Assembly (NCBI GenBank): GCA_016719855.1
Contig: JADJYH010000020.1
Location: 1-64,000 of the forward strand
Source: Saprospiraceae bacterium
GTDB lineage: Bacteria; Bacteroidota; Bacteroidia; Chitinophagales; Saprospiraceae
DNA: 64,000 bases
Direction of reading: 5' to 3'
Below, piece by piece: positions 56,701 through 64,000 of the stretch. Below the pieces are notes generated by a model. The model worked only from the letters and a program-made list of their open reading frames with translations. It did no database searches and was not told where the DNA came from. The position numbers and the translations under genes were made by a program. Within the stretch, counting starts at the first letter, position 1; every line of letters begins with the position of its first letter.

Positions 56701-58308
56701 ATGTTTTTTACTTTCCCATTTTGCCCGCAAAATCGAGCATGAACATCGCCATGCGGGTGAAAATCGGCGCAGCGGGCGGCACCGTTCCGCTGCAAGTTTG
56801 GCTGAGCGAACCGTTTTACCAGTCGCCCATTTCACCGGAGGTGCAGGGCTGCGTCGCTTTGGCAACGATAAAAGCGCTGATTAAAGGCGGCGTGGGCTTC
56901 ATCCCCGGCGTGCCTTGTTTGACTGGCTCGATGGCCGTGGTATCCGATTACCTGAACGACCAGCCCCCTACCCCTTCTGCCGTCGAAAAGATTGACACCA
57001 GAAGCTGGTTATGGATTTTGGGCACCAACATCTTCGAATGCGGCTCGTCGCTGATTCCGGGCGGCAATGTTTACGCTGGCATCCTCGGCCTCATCACTTC
57101 GGGCGTGGAGAACGCCCAAGAGAACGCCGACTGTTACAGCGGCTTCCGCCAAATCGGTTGGCTGGACATCCTGTACTACCCCGTTTGGTCGCTCGACCCC
57201 AACGAGAAAAAGGGCATGCCGGGCTTCACTGAAGACGGCTATATCGGGCGGTTCGACCGCTTGGGCTACCAAGTGAGCTTTGAGAACAAAAGCACGGCCA
57301 CGGCGCCTGCGCACGAGGTGACCATCGTGGACACGCTCACGTTCAGCAAGGCCGACCTCTCCAACTTTGCCTTCGGCAGCTTTGGTTGGGGCGATACACT
57401 GTTGTTCCCGCTGCCTGGCTCCAAAGCATTCAGCATGGACGTGGACCTGCGGCCTGCACGTGACCTCATCGTGCGGGTGACGGGCGAACTGAACGAAACC
57501 GACAAAATTGCAACTTGGCGCTTCGTGTCGCTCGACCCCACGACGATGGACTACGTGACCGACCCGTTCGGTGGGTTCTTACCGCCCAATATCACACCGC
57601 AGGAGGGCGAGGGCTTCGTGAGCTTCACGATGGGCATACAGGACAACATCCAGAACGGCGACATCATCGAGAACCGGGCATCCATTGTCTTTGACGCCAA
57701 TGCGCCCATACACACGAACCTGCACCGCAATACTTTCGACTTGGCGGCCCCCAACAGCGTGCTGAGCACTTCGGCCACGACGACCACCGACACGCTGATT
57801 GCGCTCAACCTTTCGGCCGCTGACGGCGGCAGCCAAGTGCGCCACGTGGAAATTTGGGTATCGGAAAACGATAGCGCCTACGTATTCAGTCAGCGCACAT
57901 CATGCCGACGTGGCGGACTTCGTGGGCAAAACCGGCTCCACCTACGAGTTTTACAGCATCGCCGTAGACAGCGTGGGCAACCGGGAGGCCATACCCACTG
58001 CGCCCGACGCCGTGGTCACTTTCCTCGTGAATGCCACGAGCAACCGCTTCAGTGCCAGCGACATCCGACTGTACCCCAACCCGGCACAGCACCAACCCAC
58101 GCTGGAACTGAACATGACCCAAGCGGCCACCATGACGGCCACACTGGAAGACTTGACGGGCAGGCAAATCCAAACCCTGTTCCGTGGGCACTTGACGACG
58201 GGCAAGCACGCCCTCCGACTGCAACTGCAAGCCGTGCCCGGCATCTACTTCCTCCGCATCAGCGATGGCGTGGGGAGCAGGACGGAGAAGGTGGTGGTGA
58301 ATTGGTGA
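53775..58308 (+). CDS. Large T9SS cargo: BNR, LamG, PKD modules, type A sorting domain
   Basis: This secreted protein of about 1512 residues has a signal peptide (MKKLFILLTMAALAFLSNPI). An N-terminal BNR/sialidase-like repeat region (NWIFNLSEGVGEASTGLNDY, YRHSANNGETWGGK, NHSTDGGATISAPV, SGDGGATFGTPVEF) is followed by a LamG/concanavalin-like domain (MTVELWVNPDTVAFDKRIL, WNHLAVTYQNDGSPQNFKLL, VDELRFWDQARTEAQIRQ), a PKD domain (SDGGETFHWDFGNS), a beta-sandwich with YQVSFENKSTATAPAHEVTI and a type A sorting domain (IRLYPNPAQHQPTLELNM to the end). The frame shifts by one base near 57885 (DSAYVF, then SAHHADVADFVGK). The ATG at 53775 is chosen because the signal peptide follows it directly. It may bind glycans; no catalytic residues can be assigned. 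Confidence 0.82.
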
Positions 58309-58365
58309 ATTAGAAAATTGGCGAATTGGGCATTGGCTGTCAGTGGCAGGCCAATGCCCAATTCC
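58308..58365. repeat. Iterated-word inverted repeat (AATTGGCGAATTGGGCATTGG)
   Basis: AGAAAATTGGCGAATTGGGC and ATTGGCTG face CAGGCCAATGCCCAATTCC across a short core; the halves pair over about 20 bases. It lies right after the stop codon of the large cargo gene and may terminate it. Confidence 0.65.
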
Positions 58366-58472
58366 TTGTTTGGCATCGTTTCGAAGATTAAGTGCTGGAC
58401 TACCCGATGCATTGGGTTGTCGTTCTTGCATGGGTTCGCGCTCCACAAACCGCAGCAAATCGAAATATACCC

Positions 58473-58480
58473 TACTTTTG
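58473..58480 (+). promoter_or_regulatory. -7 box TACTTTTG for thrA
   Basis: This exact TAnnTTTG box lies about 145 bases before the thrA ATG. The leader would include the word repeat at 58548-58624. Confidence 0.45.
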
Positions 58481-58547
58481 CCCCTCGTTTCCCAGCACCA
58501 GCAAACCAAATCTCGCCCAATCACGTAAAACCTTTTTTGAGACCATA

Positions 58548-58624
58548 GACATTAGAAAGTCCCAGGTCATCGTCTAATGTCTATCGTCTAAAGTCTACCA
58601 TCTCAAGTCTATCATCTCAAAAGC
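58548..58624. repeat. Iterated word in the thrA leader (GTCTATCATCTCAA)
   Basis: GTCTAATGTCTATCGTCTAA, AGTCTACCATCTCAAG and TCTATCATCTCAAA run up to the thrA ATG, preceded by a partial inverted copy (GACCATAGACATTAGAAAG). The same word family recurs at 63607-63785, five kilobases away. Confidence 0.7.
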
Positions 58625-61085
58625 ATGAAAGTACTCAAGTTTGGAGGCAGCTCCGTCGGCACACCAGCGCGCATCAAGGGCCTCATCGAAATCCTCAAAT
58701 CGTACTACACCCGTGGCGACCATTTCACCGTCGTCTTTTCGGCCTTCAGTGGCGTGACGGACAGCCTGCTCGACATGAGCCGCCGGGCCGCCGCTGGCGA
58801 CGAAAGCTGGAAAGAATCATTTGAAAAATTTGCGAAGCGCCACCAAGACGCCATCGCCGAACTGGTCAACGGCACGGAACAGGTGCAAATCGCCGCTGAA
58901 ATGGAGCGCAACCACCAGTCGCTGGCCAATATGCTCAGTGGCGTCTTCCTCGTGCGAGAGGCATCGCCCCGCACGATGGATTACGTGGTGAGTTTCGGGG
59001 AACGCAGTTCGTCGTTCATCATCGCAGCGGCCATGCGGCAGGCGGGCATTCCGGCGGCATTCCTTGATGCCCGCAAGGTCATCAAGACCAACGATGCCTT
59101 CCAAAATGCCAAGGTGGACTTCACCGCCACCTATCCGCTCATCAAGGAACATTACGCCCAACACCCTGACGTTCAAGTGGTTACTGGCTTCATTGGCTCC
59201 ACGCCGGACGGCCTCACGACCACGCTCGGCCGGGGCGGCTCGGATTACACCGCCGCCATCATCGCTGCTGGGCTGGACGCTGCCAGCATCGAAATCTGGA
59301 CGGACGTGGACGGGGTGCTCACCGCCGATCCCCGAAAGGTGAAAAAAGCCTTCACCATCCCCAAGATGACCTACGCCGAGGCGATGGAAATGTCGCATTT
59401 CGGGGCTAAGGTCATCTACCCGCCGACGCTGCAACCGGCGCTGCAAAAACGCATCCCGCTTTACATCAAAAACACCTTCAACCCCGGCTTCGAGGGCACG
59501 TACATCACCGAGCAGCGTGACCCCAGCGGTCATGCCGTCACGGGCATTTCGAGCATCAACAAAGTGGCGATGCTCACCTTGCAGGGCGGCGGCATGTTCG
59601 GGGTGCCGGGCATTGCTGGGCGGCTGTTCAGCAGCTTGGCCAGGGCGGGCATCAGCGTGATTTTGATTACGCAGGGGTCGTCGGAACACAGCATCACCTT
59701 CGCCATTCCGCCGGAAGTGGCGGCTAAGGCCAAGCAGCAGGTGGAAGCCGAGTTTGAGTACGAAATCGAAAAAGGACTGGTCGAGCCGCTGAAAATCGAG
59801 GAGAACCTGAGCGTCATCGCCATCATCGGCGAGAACATGCGCTACCGCCCCGGCATCGCTGGTCGGATGTTCCAGGCGCTGGGCAAGAACGGTGTGAACG
59901 TGGTGGCCATCGCCCAAGGCTCGTCGGAGCTGAACATCTCGGTGGTGGTGGCCGCTGGCGACGAGGGCAAGGCCATGAACGCCCTGCACGAGGCGTTTTT
60001 CCTCTCCGACACCAAGGAACTGCACCTGTTCATGGTCGGCGTCGGGCTGATTGGCTCCACGCTCATCGAGCAAATCAGGGAGCAGGCCGCATTTTTAAAG
60101 GAAAAAAGGAGCCTCGAACTCAAAATCGTCGGGCTTTGCAACAGCAAAACGATGGTTTTCGATGAAAACGGCATTGACCTTGCCAACTGGAAGGAAGCTT
60201 TGACCGCCTCCGGCGAAAGCTTGAACCTGGCCACTTTCGTGGAACGGATGAGGGGCCTGAACCTGAGCAATTCCATCTTCGTGGACAACACAGCCAGCGA
60301 GGAAGTGCCCCGTTTTTACGAAACCATCCTCGAAAGCAGCATCAGCATTTCCACGCCGAACAAGATTGCGACCAGCAGTTCGTACCTCCAGTACCAGCGG
60401 TTGAAGGGCATCGCCGCCCGTCGTGGCGTTCCGTTTTTGTACGAAACGAACGTGGGCGCTGGCCTCCCGGTCATTGGCACGCTCGAAGACCTGATCACCA
60501 GCGGCGACCGCATCATCAAAATAGAAGGGGTACTGTCAGGTACGATGTCGTTCATTTTCAACAATTTCAAGGCTGGCGGTGAGCCGTTCAGCGCCATCGT
60601 GCGGGAGGCCAAGCGCCGCGGCTACACCGAACCCGACCCCCGTGACGACCTCGGCGGGGCCGATGTGCGACGCAAGTTGCTCATCCTCGCCCGTGAAACG
60701 GGCCTGCCGCTCGAAGCCGCCGACGTGCAAATCGAGAACATTTTGCCGAAGGCGGCACAGGATGCGCCCAGCGTGGACGCCTTTTGCGGAGCTGAAAAAG
60801 CGGACGCCCATTTCGAAAAATGGTGGCCAATGCCGCTGCCGAAGGCAAAGCCCTGCGCATGATCGCCAGCCTCGACAACGGCAAGGCAAGCATCGGCTTG
60901 CGGTCGCGGTGGATGCTTCGCACCCGTTCTACTCGCTCAGCGGCTCAGATAACATGATCGTGTTCACCACCGAGCGCTACAAAGAACGCCCACTCGTGGT
61001 GCGTGGCCCCGGCGCTGGCGCGGCGGTGACGGCGGCAGGGGTGTTTGCGGAGGTGGTGAGGATCGGGAGCTATTTGGGGAATTGA
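58625..61085 (+). CDS. thrA: Bifunctional aspartokinase / homoserine dehydrogenase, damaged C-terminus
   Basis: This enzyme combines the first and third steps of the threonine/methionine branch. Residues about 1-290 form the aspartokinase (MKVLKFGGSSVGTPARIKGL, TTLGRGGSDYTAAIIAAGLD, WTDVDGVLTADPRKV), followed by two ACT domains for feedback control (VAMLTLQGGGMFGVPGIAGR, SVIAIIGENMRYRPGIAGRM). The homoserine dehydrogenase part (about 465-810) has MVGVGLIGSTLIEQI and EGVLSGTMSFIFNNF. Four or more one-base shifts between 60783 and 60905 scramble the reading, yet the true end is readable (PFYSLSGSDNMIVFTTERYK, then GPGAGAAVTAAGVFAEVV). Clustered errors suggest poor consensus there, but real decay of the dehydrogenase end is not excluded. 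No thrB/thrC follows. Confidence 0.88.
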
Positions 61086-61233
61086 CGATTCTGGACTGAC
61101 GATTTACGATTGGGGGTCGCTCGAATTATAGTTCAGTATAAAAAGTAGGCAAGTTAAATTTTGCTCATTGAAAGGAGCAGAATTGGTCATTTTTTGCGCT
61201 TTCAAAAGCACAGAATCCAGTAGTGTCATGCCC
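61083..61233. other. Spacer thrA / ppx with ACGATTTACGA word
   Basis: TGACGATTCTGGACTGACGA followed by TTTACGATTGGGG reuses the word seen at 3407-3434 and 28529-28543. The rest of this 150-base convergent spacer has no obvious terminator. Confidence 0.45.
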
Positions 61234-62133
61234 CTATACCCCCATTTCCAGCAACATCCCCTCCTTCATCGCGTATGCCGACGTGACGATTTGCCGGATA
61301 CTCGCTTTTCGGATGATATAGTCCATCAGCACAAAGGCGACGACGATAAGCTCGACCCGCTCTGGCGGGAGGCCGGGAATCAAGAGGCGCTGGTCGAGGC
61401 TGGCCGTGACTATTTTTTCATGGATTTTGTAAAAATCTTCGGTTGAAACGGTGGAGTACAGCGGGTTGTCTTTCTGCCGAACGAGCATGTCCTCCACTAC
61501 CTCGAAGGAGCCGGAAGCGCCTGTGAGCAGTGGGACTTGGTGGCGCTGGAGGATATCGAGCAGGGGTGCCAGCACCTCGTCGAGGTGCTGGTGAACGGCG
61601 GCCATTTCGGCGTCGCTCATGGGGTCGCTTTTGTGGAAACGGGAGAACAGCACCTGCACCCCCACCGGAAAACTTTGCGCCCAATGCACTTCCTCCTTAC
61701 TGGCAATGATAAACTCCACGCTGCCGCCACCGATGTCCATTATCAAAGTTTTCCCCTCTAAAAACGGTACGGCCTGCTTCACGCCGAGGTGGATCAGCCG
61801 GGCTTCTTCGTCGCCGGAAATGAGCTGGATTTCGACCCCGGTCGCCGAGTGCACCGCTTCCACAAAATCGGGGCCGTTGGATGCCCTGCGCAGTGCCTCC
61901 GTACCAAAGGCACGGTGTGCTTCAACGCCCAAATCGTTCATGATTTTGCTAAAAAAGGCAATGCATTCTACACCTCTCTGGAAAGGTGCAGCGCCAATCG
62001 TATCAAGCCCTTCCTGCCCCAACCTTACGTACTGGCGCTGGCGGTACACTTGGGTAAACGTGCCATCAGACATCCTGTCCACCACAAGCAGGTGGAAAGT
62101 ATTGGTGCCACAATCAATTACTGCAAGGCGCAT
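61234..62133 (-). CDS. ppx: Ppx/GppA-family phosphatase (exopolyphosphatase)
   Basis: This actin-fold phosphatase is predicted to hydrolyse polyphosphate or pppGpp. The 299-residue protein is the short form with only the two N-terminal ASKHA domains: VIDCGTNTFHLLVVDRM (phosphate-binding loop 1), RAFGTEALRRASNG, EIQLISGDEEARLIHLGV, and LIMDIGGGSVEFIIA (loop 2). There is no C-terminal HD domain. Start MRLAVIDCGTN at 62133 is the family start. The upstream region is made of iterated words. Confidence 0.88.
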   Translation of the reverse strand: MRLAVIDCGTNTFHLLVVDRMSDGTFTQVYRQRQYVRLGQEGLDTIGAAPFQRGVECIAFFSKIMNDLGVEAHRAFGTEALRRASNGPDFVEAVHSATGVEIQLISGDEEARLIHLGVKQAVPFLEGKTLIMDIGGGSVEFIIASKEEVHWAQSFPVGVQVLFSRFHKSDPMSDAEMAAVHQHLDEVLAPLLDILQRHQVPLLTGASGSFEVVEDMLVRQKDNPLYSTVSTEDFYKIHEKIVTASLDQRLLIPGLPPERVELIVVAFVLMDYIIRKASIRQIVTSAYAMKEGMLLEMGV

Positions 62134-62230
62134 AGAATGAGGATTTTGAGAGTTTTAGAGTTTGAGGGCATGAGTGAGGCGAAGCTTGCGAAGCGGTTGT
62201 TGATGTCTCAGGCTCTAAAACCTCTTACCC
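62134..62230. repeat. Iterated-word inverted repeat (GAGTTTGAGGGCATGAG)
   Basis: GAGGATTTTGAGAGTTTTAG, AGTTTGAGGGCATGAG face TCTCAGGCTCTAAAACCTCT and TACCCTCAAACAC across a core. Pairing is imperfect. It lies upstream of ppx and downstream of the lipoprotein gene. Confidence 0.55.
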
Positions 62231-62238
62231 TCAAACAC

Positions 62239-62742
62239 TTATTGCCCCGTGGCTCCCTGCTGCATCTGCTGCTGCATCTTTATCGCCTGCTGAATTTGGT
62301 TGTTGAAATACTGGATGCCCTCGTCGGTCATGTAGTTGGCGTTGGTCTTCACCCTGTTTTTTTCAAAAACAAAATAGGTGCAGCCGGTGCTGAAGTAGAA
62401 ATCGCCTTCCAGCACGATGTCGCCCTTGATTTGGTAGCTGACCCGGCCAGTGGCCTTGCACTCAGGCTTCAAGGGGGCAGGCGTTTCGGCCACATGGCGA
62501 ATGGCAAGCTGGATGCTTGGTTTGTCCGTGAGGCTCATCGTGAAGGGGTGGTTGTAGAAAATATAGTCCACCTGGGTGCCTTCGCTCCAGATTTTTTCCA
62601 GCAAATCCAATGGTACACTTGGCAGGGTTACTGCTGGTGCAGTTGGTGCTGATGGAGCTGGTTGTGGAGGGGCGGCTGGCTTGTCCTGGTTGCAAGCGGC
62701 CAATGACAACACTACTAGGAAAAGAAAAAATGTTTGCTTCAT
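62239..62742 (-). CDS. Lipoprotein of unknown function
   Basis: This protein of about 167 residues has a lipoprotein signal MKQTFFLFLVVLSLAACNQD (lipobox LAAC). A proline/alanine-rich linker (KPAAPPQPAPSAPTAPAV) precedes a globular part: LEKIWSEGTQVDYIFYNHPF, SLTDKPSIQLAIRHVAE, CKATGRVSYQIKGDIVLEGD, FSTGCTYFVFEKNRVKTNAN, then a Gln-rich C-terminal helix (QQAIKMQQQMQQGATGQ). Two cysteines (ECK, TGC) may form a disulphide. I do not recognise the family. The ATG at 62742 is used because the signal peptide starts there. Confidence 0.75.
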   Translation of the reverse strand: MKQTFFLFLVVLSLAACNQDKPAAPPQPAPSAPTAPAVTLPSVPLDLLEKIWSEGTQVDYIFYNHPFTMSLTDKPSIQLAIRHVAETPAPLKPECKATGRVSYQIKGDIVLEGDFYFSTGCTYFVFEKNRVKTNANYMTDEGIQYFNNQIQQAIKMQQQMQQGATGQ

Positions 62743-62747
62743 ATTTT

Positions 62748-62770
62748 GTAGGATTGAAGGATTGAAGGGG
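62748..62770. repeat. Iterated word (GGATTGAAGGATTGAAGG)
   Basis: This is the same word as at 40397-40503, here without an inverted partner, upstream of the lipoprotein gene. Confidence 0.55.
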
Positions 62771-62939
62771 CAAGATAGGGCTTTTGGAAAAAGTTCGTTG
62801 GTCAATCAATACTGAACGGTCAGCTTGTTTTACCTTTACGTTGTGTTTGAATCAACTTTTTGATGGCTTCCCACCTTTTTACAAATAAGAAAAACGGAAC
62901 GACACCGTTGCGGCTTCGCCAAAACCTTATTCCAACGCC

Positions 62940-63625
62940 ATGCAAGAACAAAAACAACGGATTCTTTCGAGCCTTCGCCTGCCCTTTCAGTTCATGGTGG
63001 TCATGTGGGGCGTATTTTTGATTGAAGCGTTTGCCAACCTCGATTTCGGGGCCTACGGCGTTTTCCCACGGGAGTTTTTTGGTATGCGGGGAGTGGTTTT
63101 TGCGCCCCTGATCCACGACGACTTCAAGCACCTGATTTCCAATTCCGCTCCGATTTTCGTGCTTTCCTTCATCATCATGTACTTTTACCGCCGGGTGGCC
63201 GTGCGCAGCATGATGATGATTTACCTGCTCACGGGCTTTGCCGTTTGGCTCTTTGCCCGCAAGGTTTTCCATATCGGCGCCAGCGGGGTAGTTTATGGCT
63301 TTTTGAGCTTTGTTTTTGAGCGGCATCTTCCTGCCGCAGCCTGAAGTCCATCATCCTGGCGCTCATCGTTACGGTGCTGTACAGCGGCTATCTCGGTGGC
63401 ATCCTGCCCAATCAAGAGGGCATTTCCTGGGAGAGCCACCTGCTGGGCGCCGTGGTCGGCATCTTCACCGCCTACTGGTACAAGGAAGAAATCGAAGCGG
63501 ACGACAAGCCTCAACCACCCTCTTGGGAGGGTGAAACGCAAGAGACTTCCTATTTCCTCGACCGCGATGTTTTTGAAAAACAAAGGCCGAAGAAAGCGAC
63601 AGTTTGGGAGACAATAGACAAGTAG
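62940..63625 (+). CDS. Rhomboid-family intramembrane serine protease, frameshifted
   Basis: This polytopic membrane protease of about 228 residues is predicted to cleave transmembrane substrates. Features include the conserved DFKHLISNSAPIF (His64, Asn68), transmembrane segments, the catalytic serine S115 in HIGASGVVYG, and after the frame break SWESHLLGAVVGIFTAYWY with the catalytic His. The frame shifts by one missing base near 63325-63335 (LSFVF, then SGIFRRSLKSIILALIVTVL-like continuation). The C-terminal tail (PPSWEGETQETSYFLDRDV) is cytoplasmic and unconserved. All catalytic residues are present, so the enzyme could be active if the break is an error. Confidence 0.78.
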
Positions 63626-63780
63626 ACTTTAAACATTGGCTTAGACCGGTCTCTAGTCTAAGGCCCATTTGAGGTCAAATATCAACACCGCTTGCATCTT
63701 GCCATTGACTCCTTACTTTTTGGAAGACTTTAGACTGGTCACTGACCAGACATTTTCTAAAGTCTATCATCTAAAGTCTA
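63607..63780. repeat. Iterated words (TAGACTTTA / TAAAGTCTATCATCT)
   Basis: ACAATAGACAAGTAGACTTT, TTAGACCGGTCTCTAGTCTA, AGACTTTAGACTGGTCACTG and TTTTCTAAAGTCTATCATCT plus AAAGTCTAATGTCTATC run from the rhomboid stop into the next gene's start codon. Several inverted pairs are possible. The word family is the same as in the thrA leader (58548-58624). Confidence 0.65.
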
Positions 63781-64000
63781 ATGTCTATCAAGCATGAATA
63801 CAACGACGCTGCCGAGCAGCTTTACCGATTGGTGGTCGAATACGACCGCCGGGGCGACGTGTATAATGCTGTGAAGCTCTGCAAGCGCCTCGCCCGACTT
63901 GCACCTGATTGGTCAGTGCCGTTTGCCTTTCTGAGCCGCACCTACCGTTCCCGCACGGAGTGGAAGCCCACGCTCCACTACTGCCTCAAGGCCGTGGAGC
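63781..64000 (+). CDS. TPR-repeat protein, 5' part only
   Basis: The gene runs off the end of the window. The visible 73 residues (MSIKHEYNDAAEQLYRLVVE, YDRRGDVYNAVKLCKRLARL, then WSVPFAFLSRTYRSRTEWKP) have the helix pairs of tetratricopeptide repeats. The ATG lies inside the upstream word repeat; an in-frame stop nine bases before it rules out a longer start. The role is unknown. Confidence 0.7.
   Translation, partial: MSIKHEYNDAAEQLYRLVVEYDRRGDVYNAVKLCKRLARLAPDWSVPFAFLSRTYRSRTEWKPTLHYCLKAVE

Noticed and set aside
58817..60073. 418-residue open frame opposite thrA
   Set aside because: Antisense shadow; the plus strand has complete aspartokinase motifs.

Overview
The window looks like chromosomal DNA from a Bacteroidota bacterium, most likely of the Saprospiria/Saprospiraceae type. 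The evidence is the type IX secretion (T9SS) regulator PorX, T9SS type A and type B C-terminal sorting domains, a serine palmitoyltransferase-like enzyme, the birA / rsfS-ftsH arrangement, Bacteroidota-specific small families (DUF5606, DUF4919) and many exact or near-exact TAnnTTTG -7 promoter boxes. The assignment is inferred from gene content; no rRNA or tRNA gene was found.

Layout. 1-3.4 kb: a decayed surface-sugar locus (DDE transposase relic, NAD-dependent sugar reductase broken by a palindromic element, cupin epimerase, CDP-glucose 4,6-dehydratase). 3.5-6.3 kb: LptC-like lipoprotein, SET-domain protein and PorX on the minus strand. 6.4-11.1 kb: a secreted GH53 endo-galactanase, two YceI-family proteins and an outer-membrane barrel between them. 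11.2-19 kb: housekeeping genes (sugar-kinase-like protein, DapB-like dehydrogenase, DUF4919, ftsH, rsfS, birA, cinA). 19-23.2 kb: DUF5916 outer-membrane protein and a divergent ECF sigma / membrane protein / Spy-like operon. 23.3-27.2 kb: SDR, rlmB, DUF2721, a small conserved protein and a radical SAM/SPASM protein. 27.4-28 kb: a 600-base almost pure-C tract, probably an assembly artefact. 28-38.5 kb: an accessory block with an acidic protein, a RelE/ParE-type toxin-antitoxin pair and two giant adjacent proteins (about 1700 and 1320 residues) of no recognised family. 38.5-45.7 kb: sphingolipid synthase behind a long leader hairpin, DUF5606, hemJ, a TlpA-like lipoprotein, comEC, yqeY and an lpxD paralogue. 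46-58.3 kb: two very large T9SS cargo proteins separated by an AT-rich island holding a dead HNH nuclease gene. 58.6-64 kb: thrA, ppx, a lipoprotein, a rhomboid protease and the start of a TPR protein.

How the genes fit together. PorX is the T9SS regulator, and at least three proteins here (GH53, the 1958-residue PKD/gliding protein and the 1512-residue LamG/BNR protein) carry T9SS sorting domains, so regulator and substrates occur in one stretch. LptC, LpxD, the YceI/barrel group and the sphingolipid enzyme all serve the outer envelope.

Most unusual features. (1) Many gene borders carry short words of about 8-12 bases iterated several times, often followed by the reverse complement of the same word, giving long imperfect hairpins; some words recur at distant borders. 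(2) A 64-78 base nested palindromic element occurs twice, once inside a gene. (3) The two giant genes at 29.3-38.5 kb are unrecognised. About ten otherwise intact genes carry one-base frameshifts, so consensus quality should be checked before calling pseudogenes.
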